A stretch of DNA of 64,000 nucleotides from Clostridiaceae bacterium Marseille-Q4143 (GCA_018228645.1 CP073693.1:496001-560000); one strand, 5' to 3'; shown: positions 9,530 through 17,854, numbered from the stretch's first letter. Notes: generated by a model not told the origin, from the sequence alone. Made by a program: numbers and translations.

Positions 9530-10369
9530 TTAATCAACATGCATGGTCACACGTTTAATGTGTACGGTCAGGTAGACCACCTCTTCTTCACTGATCTCCA
9601 CCCCGTAGCATTCACCCAGATGCTGTCGGATCTTCTGTGCACATGCATAGCTCTCCTTATACTGGTCCCGGATCATATTCCGGAACAGAAAATCGTCATC
9701 ATCCGGCATTTGTTTTGCCTGCAGTACGCGGGCTGCAAAAAATTTCAGATGCGTGATAAAACGTTCATAGTGAATCGACTCTTTGTTGATCTTAATAGAA
9801 AACTCCGATTCCACAATCGCAATAATGTCATCAATCAATCTGGGAATATCAAAGGTCACATCCATCTTTGTGTCATATTCTGCCGTGATAAAATGAAGAG
9901 CAATAAATGCTGCTTCATCCACCGGAAGCTCGATTCCCAGCATTTTCTTTAAAATGTTTAAGCTCTGCACACCCACCTTGAACTCAGACGGATAATACTG
10001 CTTAATCTCCCAGAGCAGCGGATTGGCAAATTGGATCTGATTCTCATATCGCTCAATGGCACCATCAATATGATCGATCAGAGACAGATAAATCGTCTCT
10101 TTCAATTTTTCACCCAACATACTTTTTGCATACTCGATGATCTGATCTGCCGCCTTGATATGTTCCAGAGGTATGTCCTGGATAATATCCACCAGTTTCT
10201 GGTTTTCTCCTGCGGAATTCAGCCGGAAAACCTTCTCCACCTTTCCATCATCAATGGTCATGCCCGGCTTTCTCCCAAAACCAAGACCGCGTCCCATGAC
10301 AATAATCTCCCTGTTCTGTTCGTCCAGCGAAGTGACGATGTTATTATTCACGATCTTTATGATTTTCAT
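9530..10369 (-). CDS. BglG/LicT-family transcription antiterminator
   Basis: A 279-residue RNA-binding regulator. The first 55 residues are the CAT RNA-binding domain (MKIIKIVNNNIV, GRGLGFGRKPG). Two PRD modules follow at about 65-170 and 171-278, each with the conserved histidines that are phosphorylated by the PTS (for example DHIDGAIERY and ALHFITAEY; AVHIKRVTMH near the end). An upstream in-frame ATG would add 16 residues, but GGGGGA lies just before the start chosen here and the CAT domain begins at it. The protein should bind the RAT hairpin in its own leader and prevent termination when sugar is present. It is LicT/GlcT-like, and the exact subfamily is not settled. Confidence 0.9.
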   Translation of the reverse strand: MKIIKIVNNNIVTSLDEQNREIIVMGRGLGFGRKPGMTIDDGKVEKVFRLNSAGENQKLVDIIQDIPLEHIKAADQIIEYAKSMLGEKLKETIYLSLIDHIDGAIERYENQIQFANPLLWEIKQYYPSEFKVGVQSLNILKKMLGIELPVDEAAFIALHFITAEYDTKMDVTFDIPRLIDDIIAIVESEFSIKINKESIHYERFITHLKFFAARVLQAKQMPDDDDFLFRNMIRDQYKESYACAQKIRQHLGECYGVEISEEEVVYLTVHIKRVTMHVD

Positions 10370-10432
10370 TAAAAATTCCCCCGTGTCATGCATACAGGCA
10401 TTTTCCATAGTGGCCACCTATGAAATATTGAA

Positions 10433-10481
10433 AATAAAAAAACCAACCGGAAAGAACGCTTCCGCTCTCTCTCAGTTGGTT
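10433..10481 (-). terminator. Leader terminator of the antiterminator-PTS operon
   Basis: On the minus strand the arms AACCAAC and GTTGGTT enclose a loop that contains a second small stem (GGAAGCG...), followed by a run of Ts. The 5' arm shares bases with the 3' end of the RAT, so antiterminator binding would prevent this hairpin. Confidence 0.9.
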
Positions 10482-10506
10482 TTGCCTGCTTTGTCAGTAA
10501 CAATCC
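10478..10506 (-). ncRNA. Ribonucleic antiterminator (RAT) element
   Basis: The minus strand reads GGATTGTTACTG, five bases, then GCAGGCAAAACC. This agrees with the LicT/BglG-type RAT consensus. Its 3' end overlaps the 5' arm of the terminator just downstream, the arrangement required for mutually exclusive folding. It lies about 110 bases upstream of the antiterminator gene. Confidence 0.92.
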
Positions 10507-10534
10507 AAAAATATTTCATTTTTGAAACATCCAA

Positions 10535-10564
10535 AGGATATCAAATAAATTTTTATACGTCAAT
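10535..10564 (-). promoter_or_regulatory. Probable promoter of the antiterminator-PTS operon
   Basis: Minus strand TTGACG, 18-base spacer, TATCCT. It lies about 30 bases upstream of the RAT, so transcription would start just before the switch. The match is moderate, and no CRE site was convincing. Confidence 0.45.
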
Positions 10565-10668
10565 TGATATTTTACACAAAAAAGTAGTCCTTATTTTATG
10601 CAATATATTGTAGCAAAGCAGCGACGACGCGATAGGAGTATTCGCAAGCTGCAAAACGGTCTACTGCT

Positions 10669-11418
10669 TTACCGACACAGACGATCCACCAGTGCCAGAA
10701 ACTTTTTATCTGACTGGATACTCTGTGTCAGAAATTGACCGTCCCAGAATAAGGCATATGTCGTCACTGGCGCAGGTACATTCTGTGCGGATTCTTTGTC
10801 AGTAATATGGATGGCCTTGAAGGGGATACCATGTTCCTTCGCCACTTCCTGCACCTTCGGTACCCAATAGTAAGTGTAAGGGCACTGGTCGGTGTAGTAG
10901 AGGACAAAGCCTTTTTCGTCTGCCTTGGGGGTCTTGGCACAGTCCTTAAATTTTGGCAACTCTGCACCCTCTATAAGAGGCAGGAACATAAGATTGATTC
11001 CGCAGTCAGATATATCTGCCACACAGAACCCCTTGTAAGTAAGGAATTTCGGGTCAGCGAGAAATTCCCGCTTGCGGCCTTCTGCACACAGAATGCAAAT
11101 ACCTTTCTTTCCCTGCGCCCTGGCATCACGGATGCACGCCTCCAGCAGATCATTAGAATACCCATGTCCCTTCATAGAACCAGAGACCCACAGACAATTG
11201 ATGTAGATCCAGCCATCCGCCTCAATTGGCACCCAGGCGTTTTCGGCCGAAATGTATTCGATAAAGCATTTGCCGCGCTCCTCGCTGCGATAGAAAACAA
11301 GTCCATCATCAAAGCGTTGTCTCAGCCATTCCTTTTTTGCAACACTCTGCTTGCCGGACATAGCACAGCAGATGTGCTCTCTATCGATGTTTTCCTTTGT
11401 GATATGGATATAATTCAT
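10669..11418 (-). CDS. GNAT acetyltransferase with YoaP-like C-terminal domain
   Basis: A 249-residue protein. Residues about 1-140 form a GNAT fold with a CoA-loop-like segment (VSGSMKGHGYSNDLLEACI), and the C-terminal ~100 residues resemble the YoaP-associated domain, with YYTDQCPYTYYW carrying a CxxT-like turn. YoaP-type proteins are uncharacterised acetyltransferases common in Clostridia. The ATG chosen is seven codons inside the longest frame because GTGGAGGT lies nine bases upstream of it. The gene precedes a run of small same-strand accessory genes. The acceptor substrate is unknown. Confidence 0.8.
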   Translation of the reverse strand: MNYIHITKENIDREHICCAMSGKQSVAKKEWLRQRFDDGLVFYRSEERGKCFIEYISAENAWVPIEADGWIYINCLWVSGSMKGHGYSNDLLEACIRDARAQGKKGICILCAEGRKREFLADPKFLTYKGFCVADISDCGINLMFLPLIEGAELPKFKDCAKTPKADEKGFVLYYTDQCPYTYYWVPKVQEVAKEHGIPFKAIHITDKESAQNVPAPVTTYALFWDGQFLTQSIQSDKKFLALVDRLCR

Positions 11419-11472
11419 AGATCGGCACCTCCACGACACACCCTTTTATGTTTTCGGTCCAACAACCGGAAG

Positions 11473-11991
11473 TTATATCTCATGTAATAATTTTTCTACG
11501 TATTTACGAAAATCATAAAATAAGTCAATATACGTTTCCACGATTGCATGGCAGTGCGTCTTAACAATTTCACCATCATAATCATCTGCTAATTTATTTT
11601 TCACATCCAGCATTTCCATCCACGTGTCATCAGAAATCAGATTTGCCTTAAAAGATTCCCGAAGAACTTCTCTCGGAGAGCCCGTGACAAAACCAGTTAT
11701 TGCATAATATTGTACTAATATATCCTTCATAACTTTCCATGCAAGGTCGAAAGTAATACTGAATTTTGCACTGGTTCCGCTTAAAACAAAGGAATCGCTG
11801 AGATCTCGCTGCCTTGCTTCTGCCAGTCCATCTAATGAGTTGCAAAACGAGAGAAAGCGTCTTTCAAATTTTGCGTCCATATTCTGTACGGCTATCTCAT
11901 CAGAAAAAGCGTTTAAATTTGAGTCTATTATACTGGATTCTAGTAGAAAGTACAATGAATGTTCAGTGAGATACTCTTTACTGGATGCCAT
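11473..11991 (-). CDS. HI0074-type nucleotidyltransferase substrate-binding (HEPN) protein, orphan
   Basis: A 172-residue helical protein whose core (FERRFLSFCNSLDGL, FDLAWKVMKDIL, GSPREVLRESF, DDTWMEML) matches the HI0074/HepT-like family. Members normally pair with a small MNT nucleotidyltransferase, and many act as HEPN toxins through an R-N-x3-H motif. Here that position reads K131-N132-K-L-A-D136, so both the Arg and the His are replaced. No MNT gene lies on either side; both neighbours are acetyltransferases. There is also a longer N-terminal segment than usual. It is probably not an active RNase. It may be a relic partner or an adaptor. Confidence 0.7.
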   Translation of the reverse strand: MASSKEYLTEHSLYFLLESSIIDSNLNAFSDEIAVQNMDAKFERRFLSFCNSLDGLAEARQRDLSDSFVLSGTSAKFSITFDLAWKVMKDILVQYYAITGFVTGSPREVLRESFKANLISDDTWMEMLDVKNKLADDYDGEIVKTHCHAIVETYIDLFYDFRKYVEKLLHEI

Positions 11992-12003
11992 TATTTCTCC
12001 TTT

Positions 12004-12630
12004 TCAAAACAGCTGTCCCGGCAGCTCCTGTATTTCTTTTGCTGGGAAAGTGGCTTCAAACTGTTCAAACCCCTCCGGGTCTTTCTCACAAACAAAATAC
12101 CCCTCTGGATCTTTGTATGTGCCGGAGATGCCGTCCAAAAAGCCGGACGTCAGCTCCTTGATGAGGAAGTAATCCGCCTCCGGGTCGTCGGCATACCGCA
12201 CGCCCTTGCTTTTGGCCGGAACAAAGCCAGACTTGCCGTAAAAGTCAATATTGCCGGTAATGGCAAGAGCCCCTGCACCCATTTCCTTCGCTTTTTCCAT
12301 GGAATAGTCGAGCAACTGCTTTCCGTAGCCCTGCCGCTTGTATGCGGGTGCGATGCCAATGGGACCGAAGGTCATGATCGGCACCTTTCGTCCATCGTCA
12401 CAGTCGATCTCCGACCGCACATAGATGACCTGCCCGATCAGCTCGCCGTTCAGCTCCATCACGAAGTCCAGCTCCGGCACAAATGCCGGGTCATCCCGAT
12501 AGCAGTGCAGTACATAATGCTCCATGCAGCCGGACCGGTAAACATTCCAGAATGACTCGCGGGTCAGGTTTTCGACAGCTCTGTAATCGTCTTTCGTTTC
12601 CAGACGAATGATAATATTCTTTTCTGACAT
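12004..12630 (-). CDS. GNAT-family N-acetyltransferase
   Basis: A 208-residue acetyltransferase. The acetyl-CoA loop is clear (FGPIGIAPAYKRQGYGKQLLDY, with the R/Q-x-x-G-x-G/A pattern), followed by the usual beta5 region (GALAITGNIDFYGKSGFVPA). The ATG has AAGGAG at eight bases. The gene ends 12 bases before the HEPN-like gene, so the two may share a transcript. The acceptor is unknown; the family call is firm. Confidence 0.88.
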   Translation of the reverse strand: MSEKNIIIRLETKDDYRAVENLTRESFWNVYRSGCMEHYVLHCYRDDPAFVPELDFVMELNGELIGQVIYVRSEIDCDDGRKVPIMTFGPIGIAPAYKRQGYGKQLLDYSMEKAKEMGAGALAITGNIDFYGKSGFVPAKSKGVRYADDPEADYFLIKELTSGFLDGISGTYKDPEGYFVCEKDPEGFEQFEATFPAKEIQELPGQLF

Positions 12631-12695
12631 AACTTTTCTCCTTCTCTCTTATCAATAATTTTGTATGATCGGCACAGGCACATTTCCTTTTCCCT

Positions 12696-13000
12696 TCAGA
12701 AAATGATCCTCGCAATCTCCATCGTCACGATTTTCAGCACTACACCACTCGACATCACATAGAACCAAGCCTCGCGCATCTTTTGCGTCTTTGCAATCGG
12801 CGTAGCAATGGCAGCAACAATAATCAACAGTGCGCCGACACAGCCAACGATGGTAGGCACGCTGATGAGTGGAAACAGCCCCGGCGCCCCCAATATTGAA
12901 TACTGGAGCGGTTCACGACCGACCAGCCGATAAAGCCCAGCAGGGCAAAGAGCATCAAAGTTGTCACCGTAGTTATGGCATTTCCAAAATAGAGTTTCAT
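12696..13000 (-). pseudogene. Small membrane protein gene with a frameshift
   Basis: Two overlapping reading frames share one ribosome site. The first starts at the ATG at 13000 (AAGGAGG nine bases upstream) and gives a plausible membrane protein (MKLYFGNAITTVTTLMLFALLGFIGW) for about 35 residues. Near 12890 good coding potential moves to another frame, which continues with two more hydrophobic helices to the stop at 12696. Joined, they would make a three-helix protein of about 100 residues. I read this as a frameshift mutation or a sequencing error. The family is not recognised. Confidence 0.5.
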
Positions 13001-13018
13001 TCTCACTTTCCTCCTTTC

Positions 13019-13065
13019 AAAAAAGGACGCAGCGCATGATCGGCTTTGCGATCAGCACTGCGTCT
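13019..13065 (-). terminator. Terminator overlapping the end of the KTR gene
   Basis: On the minus strand GACGCAG and CTGCGTC pair across an inner GATCG...CGATC stem and are followed by TTTTTT. The last codons of the KTR gene form the 5' arm, so translation to the stop could interfere with hairpin folding. Confidence 0.75.
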
Positions 13066-13246
13066 TAGCGTCTGGCTGTTTGGTTTCAATGATAAAATTT
13101 TTTGCGTTGATAATACTCTCATGCCTGCATTTGGGACAAAACAGAGGAAAAGTTACTAATTCTGTCTCCCGCAGTATCTGCAAGCGCGTCTTGGCACCAC
13201 ACCACGGGCATAAGACCCAGCGTTTTTCTTCTTCGCCATCTTTCAT
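13052..13246 (-). CDS. Cysteine-rich KTR-domain protein
   Basis: A 64-residue protein with two CxxC pairs (CPWCGAKTRLQIL and FCPKCRHES), the typical zinc knuckle and KTR motif of the family. Such genes often travel next to TetR regulators and resistance genes on Firmicutes mobile elements. Its start overlaps the stop of the TetR gene by four bases, so the two are coupled. Its 3' end is built into a terminator. The function of KTR proteins is unknown. Confidence 0.85.
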   Translation of the reverse strand: MKDGEEEKRWVLCPWCGAKTRLQILRETELVTFPLFCPKCRHESIINAKNFIIETKQPDAKTQC

Positions 13247-13872
13247 GTTGGTCTCCCCTTCTTTCTATAATCAGACTCAACCCTGGCAATAAAGTGATCA
13301 ATATGTGCAGCCAGTAAAGAAGAAACCGATTCTTTTTCCTCGGCACCATCGTAGACACTGTATAAAAGATACATTGGACCATAGAATTCCAGCGCCAGCT
13401 GCATAGCGTCCTCATCAGACTCTACCAACTTGCGGAAGATGGCCGCCATGTACTCCAAAGGACCACCCGCCAGATAATCGTGGTAGAGCTGTGCAAGCTT
13501 GGGATCACGATACTGCTCCAGCGTCAGCATTTTGCGGAAATTGGAGGAAAACGGTTCCTTTGTCCAATGATCAAACTGGGCAAGGCTGTATGTGCGAATC
13601 TTTTGAATTGGTGTATGCAGATATGCTTCCGCAAAGCCGTCTGGTTCCGTCTCCGGCATTTCATACTCCTCAGCACGCTCATAGTCCATCTTGTTCATTC
13701 GTTCCACAATCTTATCTAAGATTTCCTGTTTGCTTGCATAGTGCTTATATAAGGCAGCTTTCGTAAATCCCAACTGCCCTGCAATATCATTCATAGATGT
13801 CCCCAGATAGCCGTTCTGCGCAAACAGTTCCAGCGCGATTCTCAAAATCCGTTCCTTTGTACCCTCTGCCAT
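13243..13872 (-). CDS. TetR/AcrR-family regulator
   Basis: A 209-residue repressor. The N-terminal HTH is typical (KERILRIALELFAQNGYLGTSMNDIA, then FTKAALYKHYASKQEIL), with a helical ligand-binding domain after residue 60. I place the start at 13872 because AAGGAG lies seven bases upstream. A longer in-frame version would begin inside the operator. The gene sits directly behind a consensus promoter overlapped by a perfect 16-base inverted repeat, so it almost certainly represses itself and the coupled KTR gene. The inducer is unknown, and no drug pump lies next to it. Confidence 0.9.
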   Translation of the reverse strand: MAEGTKERILRIALELFAQNGYLGTSMNDIAGQLGFTKAALYKHYASKQEILDKIVERMNKMDYERAEEYEMPETEPDGFAEAYLHTPIQKIRTYSLAQFDHWTKEPFSSNFRKMLTLEQYRDPKLAQLYHDYLAGGPLEYMAAIFRKLVESDEDAMQLALEFYGPMYLLYSVYDGAEEKESVSSLLAAHIDHFIARVESDYRKKGRPT

Positions 13873-13891
13873 AATTATCTCCTTTACAAAA

Positions 13892-13939
13892 GTAACCATT
13901 CGGTAACTTTATTATAGTTACCGAATGGTTACTTGTCAA
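13892..13939 (-). promoter_or_regulatory. Consensus promoter with built-in TetR operator
   Basis: The minus strand carries TTGACA, exactly 17 bases and TATAAT, a perfect sigma-70-type promoter. GTAACCATTCGGTAAC occurs at 13892-13907 and its exact inverted copy at 13917-13932, nine bases apart. One arm fills the spacer and the other lies just after the -10. This is textbook geometry for TetR autorepression. Confidence 0.9.
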
Positions 13940-13968
13940 GAGTTAATGTAAATCCGGATTGATTAAGG

Positions 13969-14352
13969 TCAAATTGTAATTTCAATTTGATTGCCTTCGA
14001 TTGCAACAATACAGCTTTCATAGTAACCATCCCCGGTTGTCCTGGGGCCGCTGACTACTTCATATCCGTCCACTTTCAGTTCAGCAGTCAAAGCATCCAC
14101 TTTTTCTTTGCTGCCTACACTGAATGCAATGTGCGCATACCCAGTACGAGCAAATTCCTTTGGAAAGTCAGGCATTTCCGGCTTGTTCATAATTTCAAGC
14201 CGTGCCCCATCGTCAAACGAAAGAAAATAGGAGCGGAAACTTGTTTTCAAATTATGGTAGCCTTCGTTTGATTTTGCCCCCAGATACTTCACAAAGAAAT
14301 TGCGGGCTGTTTCCAGATCTTTTACATATAAAGCAATGTGTTCTATTTTCAT
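13969..14352 (-). CDS. VOC/glyoxalase-family protein
   Basis: A 127-residue vicinal-oxygen-chelate fold protein ([25 protein letters not shown] at the start, [19 protein letters not shown] in the second half). Candidate metal ligands are His5, a Glu in DGARLEIM, His in AHIAFS and the C-terminal Glu in GNQIEI. GGAGGTGG precedes the ATG. VOC proteins include glyoxalases, dioxygenases and drug-binding resistance proteins; the sequence alone does not say which. It lies upstream of the TetR promoter on the same strand. Confidence 0.85.
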   Translation of the reverse strand: MKIEHIALYVKDLETARNFFVKYLGAKSNEGYHNLKTSFRSYFLSFDDGARLEIMNKPEMPDFPKEFARTGYAHIAFSVGSKEKVDALTAELKVDGYEVVSGPRTTGDGYYESCIVAIEGNQIEITI

Positions 14353-14465
14353 AACCCACCTCCAAAATGTCCGAACATATACCTCTATACACTTCTATCT
14401 TTCCTGACAGCAAGACAATAATTGACGTACTCAAGCGTAAGTTTACATCGACCATTCATCCTTCG

Positions 14466-14876
14466 TCATATCACAATGCCCCGGCAGTGATCTACTTCAT
14501 GCTGAATAATCTGTGCCGTCCAGCCGGAATACTTGCCATGCTGCTTTCTGAAGTTCTGATCCAGATAATCTACGTCAATCTCTTTATATCGTGTGCAAGG
14601 TCTCACACCATCCAGTGAAAGACAGCTCTCTTCCGTCTGATATGCTCCTGTTTTCTTCGTAATAACCGGATTGATCATGGCAAATTGTAATGGTCCCGCT
14701 GCTACAACAATGATATTTTTTCGAACACCAATCATATTTGCCGCCATACCAACACAGCAATCCAGGTTTGCTCTAAGTGTATCCAGCAAATCAACTACTA
14801 CCTGCTGATCAGCTTCCGTGGCATCCTCTGACTTCTGTGCGAGGAAAAAAGGATCCCGCATAATTTTTCTAACCAT
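14466..14876 (-). CDS. def: Peptide deformylase, short form
   Basis: A 136-residue deformylase that removes the formyl group from new proteins. The metal site is complete: Cys85 in ESCLS and His126-Glu127-x2-His130 in QHEVDH. The first motif, usually GxGxAAxQ, reads GMAANMIG here (no Gln), as in other short Clostridial homologues, which usually end soon after the HExxH motif as this one does. The ribosome site GGAGG lies in the end of the upstream tag gene, six bases away, so the two genes are a coupled pair. The genome probably has a second, canonical def elsewhere, which I cannot see. Confidence 0.85.
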   Translation of the reverse strand: MVRKIMRDPFFLAQKSEDATEADQQVVVDLLDTLRANLDCCVGMAANMIGVRKNIIVVAAGPLQFAMINPVITKKTGAYQTEESCLSLDGVRPCTRYKEIDVDYLDQNFRKQHGKYSGWTAQIIQHEVDHCRGIVI

Positions 14877-14881
14877 ATAGT

Positions 14882-15448
14882 CTATACCTCCAACATTTTC
14901 CTGAAAAAACACTCATCCTCATGCGACCAGATCACACCGATGGCCTGCAGATATGCATAAACCACTGTGGTGCCCACAAATTTCATGCCTCGCTTCTTTA
15001 AGTCTTTGGAAATTACATCGGACAATTCCGAGCTTGTTTTTCCTGTTTCCCGAATCACCCTGCCATCTGTCCAATGCCAGAGGTAGTCTGAAAAGCTGCC
15101 ATATTCCTTCTGGATTTCGTGGAATACCTGTGCATTGGTAACGGCAGCCTGTATTTTCAGGCGGTTGCGTATGATATGGGAATTGTTCCTCAGTGCTTCC
15201 AGCTTTTCCTCATTATAGGCACAAACCTTCTCCACATCGAAGCCGTCAAAGGCTTCACGAAACGCAGCTCGCTTATTCAGAACACATTCCCAGGACAGGC
15301 CTGCCTGAAAGCACTCCAATATCAGCATTTCAAAAAGCTTCCGGTCATCATGCACCGGTACGCCCCATTCCTCGTCATGATAACGGATGTATCGTTCATT
15401 TTTCGGATTTGCCCAGCAACACCGTATCTTTCCGTCTGCCCACTTCAT
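14882..15448 (-). CDS. tag: DNA-3-methyladenine glycosylase I
   Basis: A 188-residue base-excision repair enzyme that removes 3-methyladenine. The N-terminus (RCCWANPKNERYIRYHDEEWGVP) has the conserved Cys and the Glu/Trp segment of the Tag family. The mid-region ECFQAGLSWECVLNKR is nearly invariant, and the end FVGTTVVYAYLQAIGVIWSHEDECF supplies further zinc-site residues. Length is normal. It is followed by def with a six-base gap; the shared transcript looks incidental. Confidence 0.93.
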   Translation of the reverse strand: MKWADGKIRCCWANPKNERYIRYHDEEWGVPVHDDRKLFEMLILECFQAGLSWECVLNKRAAFREAFDGFDVEKVCAYNEEKLEALRNNSHIIRNRLKIQAAVTNAQVFHEIQKEYGSFSDYLWHWTDGRVIRETGKTSSELSDVISKDLKKRGMKFVGTTVVYAYLQAIGVIWSHEDECFFRKMLEV

Positions 15449-15670
15449 TCCTTATTCTCCCCAATTCTGCATTTTCAACTTTTTAAAACTCTTAGGAATT
15501 TCAAATAATGTTTGTTACCTATGACTTACATATTACCATATGCAATACAGGAGGGAAACCTGATTTATTTACTGAAAAGCGGCAGCGACGTTCAGTCAGT
15601 GAAACCGAGTATGCCGCAGCATGTGCGGAGTCACCTTGAAGTCCATCGTATAAACCAGCTTACATTCATG

Positions 15671-15712
15671 AAAAAAGGTTCTGACATTGAAGCACAGCTC
15701 CATGTCAGAACC
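15671..15712 (-). terminator. Terminator of the radical-SAM operon
   Basis: On the minus strand GGTTCTGACAT and ATGTCAGAACC form an 11-base perfect stem followed by TTTTTT. It begins 16 bases after the stop of the radical SAM gene. The remaining bases between 15449 and 15670 show no gene. Confidence 0.85.
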
Positions 15713-15727
15713 CATTTATTTCACAAA

Positions 15728-16645
15728 TTATTTTTTGGGGTTGCGTCGCCCGGTGTTTTCCGAGCCACGCACTTCCTCATGGTAAAAGTAATCCACAATG
15801 ACCGGGTGCCCAGGCTCTGCTCGTCCGTAGGGCAGCTCGTTGTCCACGAAGGGACAGCTGTTTTCTTTCGCCAGCCGTTCCGCTTGATCCTCCAAACCAC
15901 GGAAGTAGCTTCTGTCCCTCTTGTTGTAGATAGCGTCGTACAGCGGAACCAAGTCAGGATGTTTTTTACGTATATAGTCAAGGATGTCTTTTTTGAATCC
16001 GCCTCGCAGGTTTAGATTTTCCAGCCATACCAGGTCGCACTGATTTCTGACCTGATGGAAGATAGCCTCAAAATCCGTGATACCGGGAAAAACCGGAGCA
16101 ATAAAGCATACGGTGCGGATACCTGCGTCATAAACCTGCTTCATGGCATCCAGCCGTCGCTTAATGCTGACGGCATTGTCCATATCGTTTTTGAAATCCT
16201 CGTCCAGCGTATTGATCGACCAGGAAACTGTGACCTTTCCCAGTTCTTTCAGGAGGTCGATGTCGCGGATTACCAAGTCTGACTTGGTACAGATGAGAAT
16301 TTCTGCCTCGCTGCCCCGGAGCTGCTCAAGAAGCTTTCGGGTGTTCTGAAACTGAGCCTCCTGGGGCAGATAGCCATCGGTCACTGAACCGATGACTACG
16401 CGCTGCCCTTTGTACTTTTGCGGATTTTTGATTGCCGGCCAATGTTTCACATCCAGGAATGTACCCCACGGTTCGGTGTGCCCGGTAAATCGCTTCATAA
16501 ACGAGGCGTAGCAGTATTTGCAGCCATGGGTACAGCCCACATAAGGATTGACGGAATAGCCTCCCACCGGCAGGGTGGATTTTGTCATAATATTTTTGGT
16601 TTCTACATCCTGAATCAGAATGCTGCTCTCTTTTACTTCCGCCAT
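15728..16645 (-). CDS. Radical SAM protein (mobile-pair type), SPL-like
   Basis: A 305-residue radical SAM enzyme. The 4Fe-4S cluster cysteines are C38-x3-C42-x2-C45 (VGCTHGCKYCY). The frame carries the TIM-barrel-like pattern of spore-photolyase-like radical SAM proteins (VVIGSVTDGYLPQEA, ILICTKSDLVIRDIDLL). I start at 16645, where GGAGG precedes the ATG; the longer frame has no basis. It overlaps the other radical SAM gene by 13 bases. Such pairs are annotated elsewhere as 'radical SAM mobile pair' proteins, conserved and passed between Firmicutes. The substrate is unknown. Confidence 0.82.
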   Translation of the reverse strand: MAEVKESSILIQDVETKNIMTKSTLPVGGYSVNPYVGCTHGCKYCYASFMKRFTGHTEPWGTFLDVKHWPAIKNPQKYKGQRVVIGSVTDGYLPQEAQFQNTRKLLEQLRGSEAEILICTKSDLVIRDIDLLKELGKVTVSWSINTLDEDFKNDMDNAVSIKRRLDAMKQVYDAGIRTVCFIAPVFPGITDFEAIFHQVRNQCDLVWLENLNLRGGFKKDILDYIRKKHPDLVPLYDAIYNKRDRSYFRGLEDQAERLAKENSCPFVDNELPYGRAEPGHPVIVDYFYHEEVRGSENTGRRNPKK

Positions 16646-17322
16646 GTCTTCTGTTCCTCCAATACCCGGTAAAACGCCGGGGGAAATTCTTGTACCATTT
16701 GTGCCTCTCCCATAATAGGAAGTAGATCTTCCTTCATGAATACAGGGATGCCTAGCGCATGGGCCTGATGTGTCAGGTTCCACACCCATTCCGGTTTCGA
16801 TACAGCTTTGCCCTTCCTATGTCCGGTCTCAGTCCCAATGACGATCCACTCAATTCCGGTAAGGTCTACCATGCCAACATCATCAAACATAGGTTCAAAG
16901 GTCACATGATAATGTCCGCCATGGATATGCTCTCGCAAAGTCCGGATACGGTTTTTCTCTTTACTGGAGGTAACAGTTACACCAAACCAAGCGTTGTCTA
17001 ATGGGGTGGAAAAGACGATGCCCTCCGGTCTCTTAGTCAAGAACAGATACTGATGCTGTGGGTTTTCAGTCATCTTGTCAAATATCTGTTCCCGCCACTC
17101 TGGCTTCCAGTGGGAAAAATCGCTCATGCCGGTGAGCAGAAAATTTTGTGGGCGCTTTTTCTCCATCAGCCGCAGCTTATTTGGAAAAAACTCCGGCTTT
17201 TCAAAGTCGTCGATCATGTGAAACCGACGAACATTGTTTCTGGCGTAGCAGTAGCTGCAACCGATCGTACAGCCGATCACCAGATTCATGTTTTGAATAC
17301 AGTCTTTAATACAAACAGCCAC
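16633..17322 (-). CDS. DUF5131-like radical SAM partner protein
   Basis: A 229-residue protein with a CX3CX2C cluster motif at Cys18, Cys22 and Cys25 (GCTIGCSYCYAR) and the FLLTGMSDFSHW and YLFLTKRPEG segments of the Gp37/Gp68 (DUF5131) group. The start is GTG with AAGGAGG eight bases upstream. The downstream radical SAM gene begins within its last codons. Both proteins probably use SAM radical chemistry on a shared but unknown substrate, perhaps with electrons from the flavin reductase encoded upstream. Confidence 0.8.
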   Translation of the reverse strand: MAVCIKDCIQNMNLVIGCTIGCSYCYARNNVRRFHMIDDFEKPEFFPNKLRLMEKKRPQNFLLTGMSDFSHWKPEWREQIFDKMTENPQHQYLFLTKRPEGIVFSTPLDNAWFGVTVTSSKEKNRIRTLREHIHGGHYHVTFEPMFDDVGMVDLTGIEWIVIGTETGHRKGKAVSKPEWVWNLTHQAHALGIPVFMKEDLLPIMGEAQMVQEFPPAFYRVLEEQKTWRK

Positions 17323-17350
17323 CGCTGATGCCTCCTTACCGTTTTAAGAT

Positions 17351-17854
17351 TTAGCCTTCTGCCGCAGGTGCAACTTTCCCGAAGCCGTTCCAAGCATACA
17401 GGCCCTTCTTGTCCTCATCGCCCAGGAACTTGTCCACCTGACAGATGTGCAGGATATGGTCGCCTACCTCCACCGACTGCTGCAGGGTGGCCACCATCGC
17501 CAGCCTGGTATCCGCCGGAATCTGAATGTCACTGCCCTCCACAGCCATCATCTCGATGTTGTTGGCGGCCACCTTGTCGGTCTCGGCACCGGTAGACGCT
17601 CCGCAGGCCATTACTGCGCCGGCCAGACTCTCACCGGGAACAGTGACGATGACTTTGCCGGTCTCACGCACACACTTGCCGGTGTGGGACTGTTTGCCAG
17701 TGGCGAAGCCCACCATAGGCGGATTGAAGGAGAGATAGGAAATAAAGCAAATGGGAGCCAGGTTCGTAGAACCATCCTTCTTTTTAGAGCAGATCAGTGT
17801 CAGCGGATTGGGGGAGGTCAGAACAGTAGCCTCCATAATGTTCAGTTCTTTCAT
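17351..17854 (-). CDS. Flavin reductase-family protein
   Basis: A 167-residue FMN-binding split-barrel protein. The N-terminus (ATVLTSPNPLTLICSKKKDG) and the middle (ISYLSFNPPMVGFATGKQSHTGKCVRETG) match flavin reductase/FMN-binding proteins of anaerobes. It is the first gene of the minus-strand unit that includes the radical SAM pair, and it is divergent from an HxlR regulator. This suggests redox-responsive control and a role in electron supply. No substrate is indicated. Confidence 0.87.
   Translation of the reverse strand: MKELNIMEATVLTSPNPLTLICSKKKDGSTNLAPICFISYLSFNPPMVGFATGKQSHTGKCVRETGKVIVTVPGESLAGAVMACGASTGAETDKVAANNIEMMAVEGSDIQIPADTRLAMVATLQQSVEVGDHILHICQVDKFLGDEDKKGLYAWNGFGKVAPAAEG

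Noticed and set aside
15512..16015. 167-codon plus-strand frame at the end of the radical SAM gene
   Set aside because: It is antisense to a conserved gene and runs through that gene's terminator.
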